From positions 1-52,782 of the forward strand of contig CAMAVH010000004.1 in assembly GCA_945861615.1 (NCBI GenBank): a stretch of 52,782 nucleotides of DNA. Direction: 5' to 3'. Origin of the DNA: Rhizobium sp. Q54 (GTDB taxonomy: Bacteria; Pseudomonadota; Alphaproteobacteria; SMXQ01). Every line of letters begins with the position of its first letter. The stretch's first letter is position 1. This document shows positions 39,868 through 51,570 of the stretch, piece by piece. The notes beneath the pieces are model-generated. The model was not told the origin of the DNA. It saw only the letters and a list, made by a program, of their open reading frames with translations, and did not search any database. The translations under genes and the position numbers were made by a program.

Positions 39868-41073
39868 TTAATATTTCTGGCGGTCGACCACGGCGCTGAC
39901 CGGCGCCAACGCGATGCCCTTTTCCTCGAGCTGCTGCACCCATTGGGTGACGCGCTCGATCGTCACCGGATATGGCGCGCCGATGCCGACCGCGACGCCT
40001 TCGCTGCGCGCGATCTGCTCCAGCTCTTCCAGGCGCTTGTCGATCTCGGGCCGCGCCGCCTTGGTGTCGATGAAGCGGTTGTTCACGGCGCGCGGCAGTT
40101 TGATCTCGCCCGCCATCTTGCCGGCGACGCTGTTCAGGCTGGACCGCGAGTCAACGAACAGCAGGCCGCGTTTGTTCAATTCGTCGAGCACCGGCTTGAG
40201 CGGTCCGGCCTCGGTGGTGAAGCGCGAGCCCATCAGGTTGACGACGCCGGAATAGCCGGCAAAGCGCGACATCAGCCAGGTCAGCCGCGCCCGGTTCTCG
40301 GCCTCCGACAGCGAGACGAGCAGGGTGTGCGGGCCGGGATCGTTGGCGGGATAGCCGACCGGTTCCATCGGCAGGGTGAGCAACACCTCATGGCCGGCGG
40401 CGCGCGACAGATCGACCCATTGCGCCAGATTGCGCGCGTAGGCGGTGTAGGCGAGCGTGACCGCGCCGGGCAGGCGCTGGATCGCCGCTTCGGTCGCCGC
40501 CGACGATTGGCCGAGACCGCCGATGATGAGCGCGATGCGCGGCCGCTTGTCGGCCGGGTCGAACGGCCGGCCATAGACCTGCCAAGGCTTGCGGCCGTCG
40601 GCACCGATCTTGGGCAGGAGGCCCTCGGCGGTGCGTTCGATCAGGCCCTGGTCCGGCACCGGAGCAAGCCCGTCGATCTTCGGGAAGGGCACGCGCGTCT
40701 CCGGCGTCGCCATCGACGGCGGCGCCGGGATCGGCGCCGTCGGCGGCGTGGGCGCCGTGGCGGGCGGCAGGGCGGCCTCGTCCTGCGGCGCGGGGCTGGC
40801 AGGCGGCGCGATCTCGTCGGGAACGGCCGGCGGCGGCGGCAGGGCGGGCGCGGTCGCCGGCGGGGCGATGGCGATGGTGACTTCCCCATCGTCCGGCGCC
40901 GGCGGCGGATGGAGGGCGAGCCAGCCGACCAGGCCGGCTGCCCCGGCGAGCAGGAGGACGCCGACGATCAGCGCGGAGCGCAAGCCCCAGGACCGGCCCG
41001 CGCGCGGCGGCGGACGGCGGCGAAGGGGTGGGCGGGGCCCGCTGGCGGGGGCGTCGAAGTTAGGCTCGCTCAT
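39868..41073 (-). CDS. Divergent polysaccharide deacetylase family protein
   Basis: A 401-residue membrane-anchored envelope protein. A proline- and arginine-rich cytosolic N-terminus is followed by one transmembrane helix (about 33-54) and a long Pro/Ala linker to about residue 125. The C-terminal domain (about 175-400) begins RPRIALIIGGLGQSSAATEAAIQRLP and has HEVLLTLPMEPVGYPANDPGP and LLFVDSRSSLNSVAG, as in the YibQ/divergent polysaccharide deacetylase family. It lies next to envC and ctpA, as in many proteobacteria, implying a role in cell-wall turnover; the substrate is unknown. Confidence 0.88.
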   Translation of the reverse strand: MSEPNFDAPASGPRPPLRRRPPPRAGRSWGLRSALIVGVLLLAGAAGLVGWLALHPPPAPDDGEVTIAIAPPATAPALPPPPAVPDEIAPPASPAPQDEAALPPATAPTPPTAPIPAPPSMATPETRVPFPKIDGLAPVPDQGLIERTAEGLLPKIGADGRKPWQVYGRPFDPADKRPRIALIIGGLGQSSAATEAAIQRLPGAVTLAYTAYARNLAQWVDLSRAAGHEVLLTLPMEPVGYPANDPGPHTLLVSLSEAENRARLTWLMSRFAGYSGVVNLMGSRFTTEAGPLKPVLDELNKRGLLFVDSRSSLNSVAGKMAGEIKLPRAVNNRFIDTKAARPEIDKRLEELEQIARSEGVAVGIGAPYPVTIERVTQWVQQLEEKGIALAPVSAVVDRQKY

Positions 41074-41135
41074 CGCATACCTTGCAGATGCGCTCCGCCG
41101 GACGCTGGCGCGTCCGGCGAGTCATTGCCGGCCGA

Positions 41136-42506
41136 TTACGGCGTCGGCTTGCTGTTATAGAGCGTGATGCCACGCAGCACGTCGATGGCGCGGGTCAGCT
41201 GATAGTCCTGCACTTCGGCGGCGACGGCGGCGGCATTCTCGCCGTTGCTGCCGTTGGTGGGAGTGACTGGCGTCGACGGACCGGCCGGCGCTGCCGGCGC
41301 GTTCGGATTGCGCAGCGCGCCGCGCAAGTCGGCTTCGCGCTGACGGCCGCCTTCGCTGACCGCTTCGAGGCGCAGCTGCTCGACCTGGATGTCCGGCTCG
41401 ATGCCGAGCGCCTGGATCGAGCGGCCCGACGGCGTGTAATAGCGCGCCGTCGTCAGCCGCATGGCGCCGTGGCCGGGCAGCGGGATGATCGTCTGGACCG
41501 AGCCCTTGCCGAAGGATTTGGTGCCCATGATGATGCCGCGGCGATGGTCCTGCAGAGCGCCGGCGACGATTTCGGAGGCCGAGGCGGAGCCGGAGTTGAT
41601 CAGCACGATCAGCGGCAGGCCCTTGGCGAGATCGCCGGGACGCGCGTTGAAGCGTTGCGCATCGTCGGCGCGGCGCGTGCGGGTCGAGACGATTTCGCCT
41701 TTTTCCAGGAAGCTGTCGGACACCGCGACGGCCTGATCGAGCAAGCCGCCCGGGTTGTTGCGCAGATCGAGGATGACGCCGCGCATCTTGCCCTTGCTGT
41801 CGGCCTGCAGCTTTTCGATGGCCTTGGTCAAGCCGGCGTTGGTCTGCTCGCTGAACGAAGTGATGCGGACATAGCCGATGTCCTCGCCCTCGATGCGCGA
41901 ACGCACCGACTGCACGGTGATGATGGCGCGCTGCAGCGTAACGTCGAACGGTTCGCGGGTGCCGCGGCGGATCGACAGCTTGATCGAGCTATTGACCGGC
42001 CCGCGCATCTTTTCGACGGCTTCCTGCAGGCTGAGGCCGACGACCTGCTCGCCGTCGATGGCGACGATGAGATCGTTCGGTTGCAGGCCGGCGCGCGCCG
42101 CCGGCGTGTCGTCGATCGGCGAGACGACCTTCACCAGGCCGTTCTCTTGCGTCACTTCGATGCCGAGGCCGCCGAACTCGCCGCGCGTCTGCACCTGCAT
42201 GTCGCGGAAACTTTTTTCATTGAGGTAGCCGGAGTGCGGATCGAGCGCGCTGAGCATGCCGTTGAGGGCGTTCTCGACCAGATCCTTGTCGTCGGTCGGC
42301 TCGACATAGTCCGAGCGCACGCGCTCGAAGACTTCGCCGAACAGGTTGAGCTGCTGGTAGGTGTCGGCGTTTTTCGCCGGCGCGCCGGCGCTCGGGCCGC
42401 GCGAGGATTGGGCGCCGGCGAGGCCGACGAACGGCAACGGGCCGTTGAGAAGCGCACCGACCGCCGCGGCGGACAACAGAGCCGCAACCATATACTTCGT
42501 TTTCAT
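41136..42506 (-). CDS. ctpA: C-terminal processing peptidase (S41 family)
   Basis: A 456-residue periplasmic serine protease. An N-terminal signal/anchor helix (7-30) is followed by the cap region, then the PDZ domain (about 108-190, GGLGIEVTQENGLVKVVSPIDDTPA). The catalytic dyad is S309 in NSGSASASEI and K334 in GTKSFGKGSVQ, 25 residues apart as in other tail-specific proteases. A Pro/Ala/Asn-rich C-terminal stretch carries low-complexity sequence. Its ATG overlaps the envC stop (ATGA), so the two are co-translated; processing of envelope hydrolases or their regulators would fit. Confidence 0.95.
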   Translation of the reverse strand: MKTKYMVAALLSAAAVGALLNGPLPFVGLAGAQSSRGPSAGAPAKNADTYQQLNLFGEVFERVRSDYVEPTDDKDLVENALNGMLSALDPHSGYLNEKSFRDMQVQTRGEFGGLGIEVTQENGLVKVVSPIDDTPAARAGLQPNDLIVAIDGEQVVGLSLQEAVEKMRGPVNSSIKLSIRRGTREPFDVTLQRAIITVQSVRSRIEGEDIGYVRITSFSEQTNAGLTKAIEKLQADSKGKMRGVILDLRNNPGGLLDQAVAVSDSFLEKGEIVSTRTRRADDAQRFNARPGDLAKGLPLIVLINSGSASASEIVAGALQDHRRGIIMGTKSFGKGSVQTIIPLPGHGAMRLTTARYYTPSGRSIQALGIEPDIQVEQLRLEAVSEGGRQREADLRGALRNPNAPAAPAGPSTPVTPTNGSNGENAAAVAAEVQDYQLTRAIDVLRGITLYNSKPTP

Positions 42507-43945
42507 CCGCTAACCTTACCAGTGAGTGTGCGCGTCGGGGCGGCGAGCCATGGGAGAGGATTGACCGGCCGGTTGTTCTGCCGCAGTTCCAAGTAGAGCC
42601 GCGGGTTGCCATCGGTCGGCCGGGCCATGACGCCCACCGGCTCGCCCGCCAGCAACGTCTGGTTGACGGCGCTGTCGATGCGCTCCAACCCCGCCAAAAG
42701 ACTATGGTATCCCCCGCCATGCTCGATGATCAAGAGAAGCCCGTAATCGCGGAAGGGTCCGGCGAAAACGACCTGCCCATCATAGGGCGCGATGACCTGG
42801 GCGCCGGGCCCCGTCTGGATGGTGATGCCGCGCGTTTCGCTCGACCCATCGCGTTCGCCGAAGCCGATCACCACCCGCCCTTGGGCCGGAAAGGCGAGGC
42901 TGCCCTGGGATTGGGCGAAGGGCCGCGCCGGCCGCATGGTCGAGAGCGCCGCCACTTCACTGGAAGTTGATGACCGGGCCGCGGTCGGACGGGCAGGGGC
43001 GGGTTCGGGGGCCGGTGGGGATGTGGATTCGGGGGCGATCTCGGCCTGCTGCTGACCGCTCTGGGCAGCCCGGGCGCGGGCTTCGGCCTGGGCCTTGGCG
43101 CGCGCTTCGGCCGCCGCCTTGGCCTGGGCTTGTGCCCGGGCGCGGGCTTGCGCTTCGGCGCGGGCGCGCTCTTCGGCCGCCTTGCGTTCGGCCTCCAGGC
43201 GGGCTTTGCGTTCCGCCTCGATGCGCACCATCAGTTCGCGCAGGTCACCGGCTTCCTCGGCGAGTTTCTTGGCGGTGGCGGCGGCGCGCTCGCGTTCGGC
43301 ACGGGTCTGGGTTTCCAGCGAGGCTTTCTTGGCGAGCAGCTGGCCGAGCCGGGCGCGCTCTTCGCCGAGCGCCTTGGCCTGGGCTTCCTGAGCGCGGCGG
43401 CGCTCGTTGATCTCCTCGCGCAGGTCGGCGAGGGCGCGGATCTCGCCGCGCAGGGCATTGGCCTGTTTTTCCAGTTCCGGCACCGCGTTGCGCAGCAGGA
43501 TGGCGCTGCGCAACGTGTCGGTCGGCGCGGCGGGCAGCGCGATCATCGCTTCGGGCGGCAGGCGGGCGAGCCGCTCGAGCGCGCCGAGCAGCTCGCTCAA
43601 GCGCTCGCGCTTGCCGACCAGGGCGGCGGATTTCTCGCGCTCTTCGGCGTTCAGGGCGGCCAGGGTCTGGGAAATTTCGGCGAGCGCTTGCTCATGACCT
43701 TGCGCCGTGCGTGCGGCCTTGATCAGTTCGCCGCGCATCTCGGCGACTTCCTCGGCGAGCGCGCCGGCTTTTTCCTGCAGGCTGCTGTCCTGCTTGCGGC
43801 TTTCGGCGAGCGCGCGCTCGATGTCCTTGAGGCGGTCGTTGACCACGTCGGTGCGCGCCGGCGGCGGCTCGACGGCCGCTTGCGCGGGCGCGCAGAGCAG
43901 CCCCGTCGTCAGCGACAGCAGGGCGAGAGCGACGGCGCGGTTCAA
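42503..43945 (-). CDS. envC: Murein hydrolase activator EnvC-like
   Basis: A 480-residue exported protein. Signal peptide ends near AQAA (residue 24). Residues 30-290 form a very long coiled coil ending in an Ala/Glu/Arg/Gln low-complexity stretch (ARAEAQARARAQAQ). A disordered Pro/Ser linker leads to the LytM/M23-like domain (about 345-475): FPAQGRVVIGFGERDG, TGPGAQVIAPYDGQVVFAG, IIEHGGGYHSLLAGL. The metal ligands HxxxD of active LytM enzymes are not seen at the ERDGSSETRG position, so it is predicted to activate amidases and not cut peptidoglycan itself. Six bases after gpmI. Confidence 0.92.
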   Translation of the reverse strand: MNRAVALALLSLTTGLLCAPAQAAVEPPPARTDVVNDRLKDIERALAESRKQDSSLQEKAGALAEEVAEMRGELIKAARTAQGHEQALAEISQTLAALNAEEREKSAALVGKRERLSELLGALERLARLPPEAMIALPAAPTDTLRSAILLRNAVPELEKQANALRGEIRALADLREEINERRRAQEAQAKALGEERARLGQLLAKKASLETQTRAERERAAATAKKLAEEAGDLRELMVRIEAERKARLEAERKAAEERARAEAQARARAQAQAKAAAEARAKAQAEARARAAQSGQQQAEIAPESTSPPAPEPAPARPTAARSSTSSEVAALSTMRPARPFAQSQGSLAFPAQGRVVIGFGERDGSSETRGITIQTGPGAQVIAPYDGQVVFAGPFRDYGLLLIIEHGGGYHSLLAGLERIDSAVNQTLLAGEPVGVMARPTDGNPRLYLELRQNNRPVNPLPWLAAPTRTLTGKVSG

Positions 43946-43951
43946 AGGGGG

Positions 43952-45544
43952 TTAGGCGCTGACTGGGGCGCTGACGCGGGCGGCGGGACCGCCAGCCTTG
44001 ATCAGCAGCGAATGGCCGCTCATCTCGCGCGGCTGCGGCAGGCCCATGAGATCGAGCACGGTCGGCGCCACGTCGGCGAGCCGGCCGCCGTCGGCGATCC
44101 TGGCGACCTCGGGGGCGTTGACGAGCAGCAGCGGTACCAGATTTGTGGTGTGCGCGGTGTGCGGCTGGTGCGTCACCGGATCGCTCATCATCTCGGCATT
44201 GCCGTGATCGGCGGTGATGATCAACACGCCGTTCATCTTTTTCACGGCGGCGGCGAGCCGACCGACGCAGGCATCGACCGCTTCGACCGCCTTCACGGCA
44301 GCTGCGAAAATGCCGCTATGGCCGACCATGTCGGTGTTGGCGTAATTCACCAGGATGAAGTCGAACTTGTCCGATTCGACGGCGGCCACCAATTTGTCGG
44401 TGACTTCCGGCGCCGACATTTCCGGCTGCAGATCGTAGGTCGCGACCTTGGGCGAGGGGATCAGGATGCGCTCTTCGCCGGGGAATTGCTTTTCCTCGCC
44501 GCCGTTGAAGAAGAAGGTGACGTGAGCGTATTTCTCGGTCTCGGCGATGCGCAGCTGCGTCTTGCCGGCGCTCGCCAGCACTTCGCCGAGGATATGGCTC
44601 AGCGGCGTCGCCGGAAACAGCACGCCCATCAGCTTGCCGAGCGTGGAGGAATATTCGACGAGGCCGAGGGCGGCGGCGAAGCGCGGCGTCTTGGCGCGCA
44701 CGAAACCGTCGAACGCGGGATCGAGCACGGCCGAGAGAATCTCTCGCGCGCGGTCGGCGCGGAAATTGCCTATCAGAACGCCGTCGCCGTCCTGCATGCC
44801 CTGATAGCCGGGCAGGATGGTCGGCAGCATGAATTCGTCGGTCTGGCCGGCGGCGTAGGAGATGTCGATGGCGGTCTCGGCGTCGGCGGCGATCTGGCCT
44901 TCGGCGAACATCAGCGCCTTATAAGCCAGCTCGACGCGGTCCCAGCGCTTGTCGCGGTCCATGGCGTAATAGCGGCCGCTCACCGTGGAAATCGTCGCCT
45001 TACCTTGCAGGTCGGCGATGAATTTTTCCATGAAGCGCTTGGCGCTCGATGGCGGCGTGTCGCGGCCGTCGAGATAGGCGTGGATCAGCACCGGCACGCC
45101 GGCGTCGGCGACATAGCGCGCCAGCGCGGCGATCTGGTCCTGATGCGAATGGACGCCGCCGTCGGAGATCAGGCCCATGAGATGGCAGCTGCCGCCGCTC
45201 GCCTTGAGCTTGGCGACGAAATCGGCGAGCACCGGGCTGGCCTTGAGCGAGCCGTCGGCGATGGCGGCGTCGATGCGCGGCAGGTCCTGCATCACCACGC
45301 GGCCGGCACCGAGATTCATATGACCGACCTCGGAATTGCCCATCTGGCCGGTGGGCAGGCCGACGAACAGCTCGGAAGCGTTCAGCAGGCCGTGCGGCGA
45401 GCTTTCGCCGAGGGCGCGCAGATTGGGCGTGCGGGCGTTGCGGATGGCATCGTCGGCCGTCACCTGGTCGCGATAGCCCCAGCCGTCGAGGACGCAGAGC
45501 ACGACCGGGCGGCGGGGACGGGAATGGGGGGGCATTTCGTTCAT
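43952..45544 (-). CDS. gpmI: 2,3-bisphosphoglycerate-independent phosphoglycerate mutase
   Basis: A 530-residue manganese enzyme interconverting 3- and 2-phosphoglycerate in glycolysis/gluconeogenesis. The ATG at 45544 (MNEMPPHSRP) or three codons later is used; an earlier in-frame start adds unrelated sequence. Metal ligand D20 is in VLCVLDGWGYRD and the phosphoserine is S71 in TGQMGNSEVGHMNLG. The C-terminal ITADHGNAEMM and HTTNLVPLLLV belong to the alkaline-phosphatase-like core. The 144-base gap from rlmH may hold its own promoter. Confidence 0.96.
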   Translation of the reverse strand: MNEMPPHSRPRRPVVLCVLDGWGYRDQVTADDAIRNARTPNLRALGESSPHGLLNASELFVGLPTGQMGNSEVGHMNLGAGRVVMQDLPRIDAAIADGSLKASPVLADFVAKLKASGGSCHLMGLISDGGVHSHQDQIAALARYVADAGVPVLIHAYLDGRDTPPSSAKRFMEKFIADLQGKATISTVSGRYYAMDRDKRWDRVELAYKALMFAEGQIAADAETAIDISYAAGQTDEFMLPTILPGYQGMQDGDGVLIGNFRADRAREILSAVLDPAFDGFVRAKTPRFAAALGLVEYSSTLGKLMGVLFPATPLSHILGEVLASAGKTQLRIAETEKYAHVTFFFNGGEEKQFPGEERILIPSPKVATYDLQPEMSAPEVTDKLVAAVESDKFDFILVNYANTDMVGHSGIFAAAVKAVEAVDACVGRLAAAVKKMNGVLIITADHGNAEMMSDPVTHQPHTAHTTNLVPLLLVNAPEVARIADGGRLADVAPTVLDLMGLPQPREMSGHSLLIKAGGPAARVSAPVSA

Positions 45545-45688
45545 CGGCAGGCCTGAGAACGCGAGAAACAGAGGGTCAACGGCCGAGCGGACCGTCCATT
45601 CCGTAATATAGGCCATGGCAGGCCGATTCGGTAGCGGTCCGCCGCGATATTTCCGTGTTTCCGCGCCGTTATTGGGCGGCGGTTCCGC

Positions 45689-46144
45689 TCATTCCCGATG
45701 ATAGGGGTGGCCGGCGAGGATTTGCTGGGCGCGGTAAAGCTGCTCGGCGAGCAGGCCGCGCACCAGCATATGGGGCCAGGTCAACGCGCCGAACGCCAGC
45801 TTGCGGTCGGCGCGGGCCAAGAGGGCTGCGCCATGGCCGTCGGCGCCGCCGATGGCGAAGGCAACGTCGGCCCCCTGGTCCTGCCATTGGCGCAGCCAGC
45901 CGGCGAGATCGGCGCTGGAGGCGGCGGTGCCATGTTCGTCGAGGGCGCAAAGCTTGGCCCCCGCGGGAATTTGCGCCAGCAGCAGGTCGGCCTCGCGCGC
46001 CTTGAGGGCGTCCGCCGCCAGCTTGCGCTTTTCTTCCACTTCGATCAGGCGCAGCGGCCAGCGCAGGCGGGCGGCGTAATGCTCGTAGAGATCGCGCTGC
46101 GGTCCGGCCTTGGCTTTGCCGACGGCGAGGATCGTGACGCGCAT
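45689..46144 (-). CDS. rlmH: 23S rRNA pseudouridine-1915 N3-methyltransferase
   Basis: A 151-residue SPOUT methyltransferase of the RlmH family, acting on assembled 70S ribosomes. The ends are diagnostic: MRVTILAVGKAKAG at the start and LTWPHMLVRGLLAEQLYRAQQILAGHPYHRE at the end; the SAM knot has FAIGGADGHG. Follows rsfS by 12 bases, the common rsfS-rlmH pair. Confidence 0.96.
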   Translation of the reverse strand: MRVTILAVGKAKAGPQRDLYEHYAARLRWPLRLIEVEEKRKLAADALKAREADLLLAQIPAGAKLCALDEHGTAASSADLAGWLRQWQDQGADVAFAIGGADGHGAALLARADRKLAFGALTWPHMLVRGLLAEQLYRAQQILAGHPYHRE

Positions 46145-46156
46145 GTCCTGTCCTGT

Positions 46157-46999
46157 TTAGTGCCGGCGCTTGTTGCGCTTGCGGAAGTCCGGCTTGCCGC
46201 CGCCACCGGGATGCTGACCTTGGCGCTGGCCGCCGCTCTGCTGGCCATCGCGCTGATCGCGCTCCGCGATGCGTTCCTTGCGGTCCTTGAGCAGGCCTTC
46301 CATGCCAGTCGGGCTGTCGGCGAAGGGCTGGCTCCACATCTTTTCCAGATTATAGACCCCGCGCACTTCCGGGCGGAACAGATGCACCACCACGTCGCCG
46401 GCATCCAGCAGCACCCAATCGCCCTGGGTCATGCCCTCGGGATGCGGGATGCGTTTGCCGGTCATCTTCAGCTGCGTACGCAGGTTTTCGGCGAGCGCGG
46501 CGAGCTGGCGCTGCGAGCGGCCGGTGGCGATCACCATGTAATCGGCGATGGCCGATTTGCCGGCCATATCGACGGCGACGATGTCCTCGGCCTTGCCGTC
46601 ATCGAGCACGCGCGTGATCTGCGCCACCAGCTGCTCGACCGGCGAGAGAATTTTGGCCGGCTTTTTCGCCTTCGGCGCGGCGGGCGCTTTGGCTTTCGTC
46701 GCGACGGCTTTCGTTGCGGACGCTTTCGGCGCAACGGCCTTCTTCGGCGCGACTTTCTTCGCGGCGACGGTTTTCTTCGCCACTGCCTTCTTCGGCGCGG
46801 TGGCTTTTTTCACCTTCGGCGCAGCGATCTTCTTGGCCGCGACCTTCTTGGAGGCCGCCGTCTTCTTTGCCGTGGCGACGGCCTTCGCCAGCGCCTTCTT
46901 CAGCGGCGGCCGCTTGGAGGAGCTGTCTTTGGCGAGAAGTTTGGCCGTTTTTTTGGCGGCTTTGGCTTTGGCAGTGGGCTTGCGGGCGATGATAGTCAC
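46157..46999 (-). CDS. rsfS: Ribosomal silencing factor RsfS with H1-like N-terminal extension
   Basis: A 280-residue protein, more than twice the usual RsfS length. The RsfS domain is residues 119-222 (SPVEQLVAQITRVLDDGKAEDI, DYMVIATGRSQRQL, GDWVLLDAGDVVVHLF), which binds L14 and blocks subunit joining in starvation. Residues 1-118 are almost only Lys, Ala, Val, Pro and Thr in KKxVAPKK-type repeats, like a histone H1 tail. Residues 223-280 are a Gly/Gln/Arg-rich basic tail. The GTG at 46999 lies only six bases after the nadD stop, and no other start precedes the domain, so the extension is likely translated. AAGG lies unusually close to the GTG; coupling to nadD may drive initiation. Confidence 0.88.
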   Translation of the reverse strand: MTIIARKPTAKAKAAKKTAKLLAKDSSSKRPPLKKALAKAVATAKKTAASKKVAAKKIAAPKVKKATAPKKAVAKKTVAAKKVAPKKAVAPKASATKAVATKAKAPAAPKAKKPAKILSPVEQLVAQITRVLDDGKAEDIVAVDMAGKSAIADYMVIATGRSQRQLAALAENLRTQLKMTGKRIPHPEGMTQGDWVLLDAGDVVVHLFRPEVRGVYNLEKMWSQPFADSPTGMEGLLKDRKERIAERDQRDGQQSGGQRQGQHPGGGGKPDFRKRNKRRH

Positions 47000-47005
47000 C
47001 TTGAA

Positions 47006-47659
47006 TTAAAGAGCGGCTTTGCCGAAACGACCGGCGATACGCCGGCCTCCCTTGGCATATTGGGCACGGATGCTGGTGGCCGAGGCCGGATGGCGGCGAA
47101 TATGGAAATAGGCCCAAGCCGGCGGCGCGATCTCGGCCAGTCGGGCGGCGTTCTCGACGCCGACGCGCTTGGCGCCGTAGCGCCGCGCGGCCTTGCCCGA
47201 CAAGGCGGGGAAAACATAGGTGCCGCGGTCGAAGATCGCAACCGGCACGGCGGCGAAGATTTCGGCCCACCGTTCCCATTTTGGGATTTGCGCCAGATTG
47301 TCGGCGCCCATGATCCAGACAAAATGGGTGCGCGGATAGCGCCGCTTGAGGGCATGCAGCGTATCGGCGGTGTAGCGCGTATGCAGCCGGGTTTCGATGT
47401 CGGTGACCAGGATGCGCGGATGGCGCGCGACCTCGCGGGCCGAGGCCAGGCGCTCGGCGAAGGGCGCCATGTCGGTCTTGGATTTCAGCGGGTTCTGCGG
47501 CGAGACCATCCACCACAGCTCGTCGAGCTGCAGGTACTTGAGGGCGAGCAGGCTGATATGCCGGTGCCCCTCATGGGCCGGATTGAACGAGCCGCCGAGC
47601 AGGCCGACGCGCAGGCCCGCCAGCGCGGGGGCCGAAAGGGGCGAGGCGGGAGACTTCAT
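47006..47659 (-). CDS. nadD: Nicotinate-nucleotide adenylyltransferase
   Basis: A 217-residue enzyme forming deamido-NAD from nicotinate mononucleotide and ATP. The nucleotidyltransferase motif is GLLGGSFNPAHEGHRHIS (about 19-36), with the second motif at SATSIRAQYAKG near the end. It continues the pathway of NadA and NadC encoded 30 kb away. The ATG overlaps the proA stop (TGATG). Confidence 0.94.
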   Translation of the reverse strand: MKSPASPLSAPALAGLRVGLLGGSFNPAHEGHRHISLLALKYLQLDELWWMVSPQNPLKSKTDMAPFAERLASAREVARHPRILVTDIETRLHTRYTADTLHALKRRYPRTHFVWIMGADNLAQIPKWERWAEIFAAVPVAIFDRGTYVFPALSGKAARRYGAKRVGVENAARLAEIAPPAWAYFHIRRHPASATSIRAQYAKGGRRIAGRFGKAAL

Positions 47660-48936
47660 CAGGGGCGTATCTGCCCTGCGCCGTGAATGACGTATTTGTA
47701 ACTGGTCAATTGTTCGACGCCGACCGGTCCGCGCGCATGCAGCTTGTCGGTGGAAATGCCGATCTCGCCGCCGAAACCGAACTCGCCGCCGTCGGCGAAT
47801 TGGGTCGAGGCATTGTGCAGCACGATGGCGCTGTCGACTTCCGCCAGGAATTTCTCGGCGACGGCGACGTCATCGGTGACGATCGATTCGGTGTGCTGCG
47901 AACCGTGATCGCGAATATGGGCGATGGCCTCGTTCACACCGTTCACCACCTTGGCGGCGATGATGGCGTCGAGAAATTCGGTATCCCAATCGGCATCGGT
48001 CGCGGGCTTCACGCCATGGTGGATTTTCTGCAGCTGCGCATCGCCGCGCACTTCGCAGCCGGCGGCGATGAGATCGTCGATGATGATCTTGCCGTGGCTG
48101 GCCAGCGCCCGCGCGTCGATCAGCAGCGTCTCGGCGGCGCCGCAGACGCCGGTGCGGCGCATCTTGGCATTCAGGACGATCTTGCGCGCCATCTCGAGAT
48201 TGGCCTCGCCATCGACATAGACGTGGCAGTTGCCTTCGAGATGCTTGATGACCGGCACCTTGCTCTCGGCGATGACGCGCTCGATCAGCGACTTGCCGCC
48301 ACGCGGCACGATGATGTCGATCAGGCCGCTGGCGGCCAGCATGGCGCCGACGGCGGCGCGGTCCGTCGTCGGGATCGATTGGATGCAGGCGTCGGGCAGG
48401 CCGGCGGCCTTCAGGCCCTCCTGTAGCGCGGCGAGAATCACCGACGACGAACGGAAGCTTTCCGAGCCGCCGCGCAGGATCACCGCATTGCCCGATTTCA
48501 GCGTCAGCGCCGCGGCGTCGGCCGTCACGTTGGGGCGCGATTCGTAGATCACGCCGATGACGCCGAGCGGCACGCGCACGCGCGAGATTTTCAGGCCGTT
48601 GGGCCGCGTCCATTCGGCGATGGTCTCGCCGACGGGGTCTTGCAGCTTGGCGATCTCGTCGAGGCCCTTGGCCATGCCTTCGACGCGCGCATCGTTCAAT
48701 TCGAGGCGGTCGAGCATCGCCGACGATAGAGCGCCGGCGGCGGCCATGTCCTCGGCGTTGGCGGCGAGGATGTCCGATTTGCGGGCGCGGATCGCGGTCG
48801 CGGCGGCGCTGAGCGCCTTGTTCTTCTGCTCCGGCGTGGCGCGCGCCAAGGCACGCGAGGCTTCGCGCGCGGCTTTACCCAAGCGCGCGATCAGCGCGGT
48901 AGGGGTCTCGGACTTGGCAGAGGCAGCGACTGTCAT
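47659..48936 (-). CDS. proA: Gamma-glutamyl phosphate reductase
   Basis: A 425-residue NADPH enzyme that makes glutamate 5-semialdehyde, the second step of proline synthesis. The aldehyde-dehydrogenase fold shows [29 protein letters not shown], and the catalytic cysteine is in [15 protein letters not shown]. The C-terminus [25 protein letters not shown] is the family signature. 16 bases after proB. Confidence 0.96.
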   Translation of the reverse strand: MTVAASAKSETPTALIARLGKAAREASRALARATPEQKNKALSAAATAIRARKSDILAANAEDMAAAGALSSAMLDRLELNDARVEGMAKGLDEIAKLQDPVGETIAEWTRPNGLKISRVRVPLGVIGVIYESRPNVTADAAALTLKSGNAVILRGGSESFRSSSVILAALQEGLKAAGLPDACIQSIPTTDRAAVGAMLAASGLIDIIVPRGGKSLIERVIAESKVPVIKHLEGNCHVYVDGEANLEMARKIVLNAKMRRTGVCGAAETLLIDARALASHGKIIIDDLIAAGCEVRGDAQLQKIHHGVKPATDADWDTEFLDAIIAAKVVNGVNEAIAHIRDHGSQHTESIVTDDVAVAEKFLAEVDSAIVLHNASTQFADGGEFGFGGEIGISTDKLHARGPVGVEQLTSYKYVIHGAGQIRP

Positions 48937-48952
48937 GACGGGCTCGGTTGCT

Positions 48953-51261
<2,309 letters not shown>

Positions 51262-51297
51262 TCAATCCCTGCCGACAGGGAAATGGGCCGGCGGGAT

Positions 51298-51555
51298 TTA
51301 CCCGCGCGGCAGGACCGACACGTACATGCGGTCTTTTTCTTTGCGCTGGAAGGTCACCTGACCGTCGATCTTCGAGAAGATCGTGTGGTCGCGGCCCATG
51401 CCAACGTTGGCGCCGGGATGGTACTTGGTGCCGCGCTGACGGATCAGGATGTTGCCGGGAACGGCGATCTCGCCGCCGAACAGCTTGACGCCGAGGCGGC
51501 GGCCTTCGCTGTCGCGACCGTTGCGGGAACTACCGCCTGCTTTTTTGTGAGCCAT
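51298..51555 (-). CDS. rpmA: 50S ribosomal protein L27
   Basis: An 85-residue ribosomal protein at the peptidyl-transferase centre. It starts directly [20 protein letters not shown], so no cleaved N-terminal extension of the Firmicutes type. [23 protein letters not shown] is the family signature. 15 bases after rplU; cotranscribed. Confidence 0.97.
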   Translation of the reverse strand: MAHKKAGGSSRNGRDSEGRRLGVKLFGGEIAVPGNILIRQRGTKYHPGANVGMGRDHTIFSKIDGQVTFQRKEKDRMYVSVLPRG

Positions 51556-51570
51556 GCTGCGATCTCCTAA

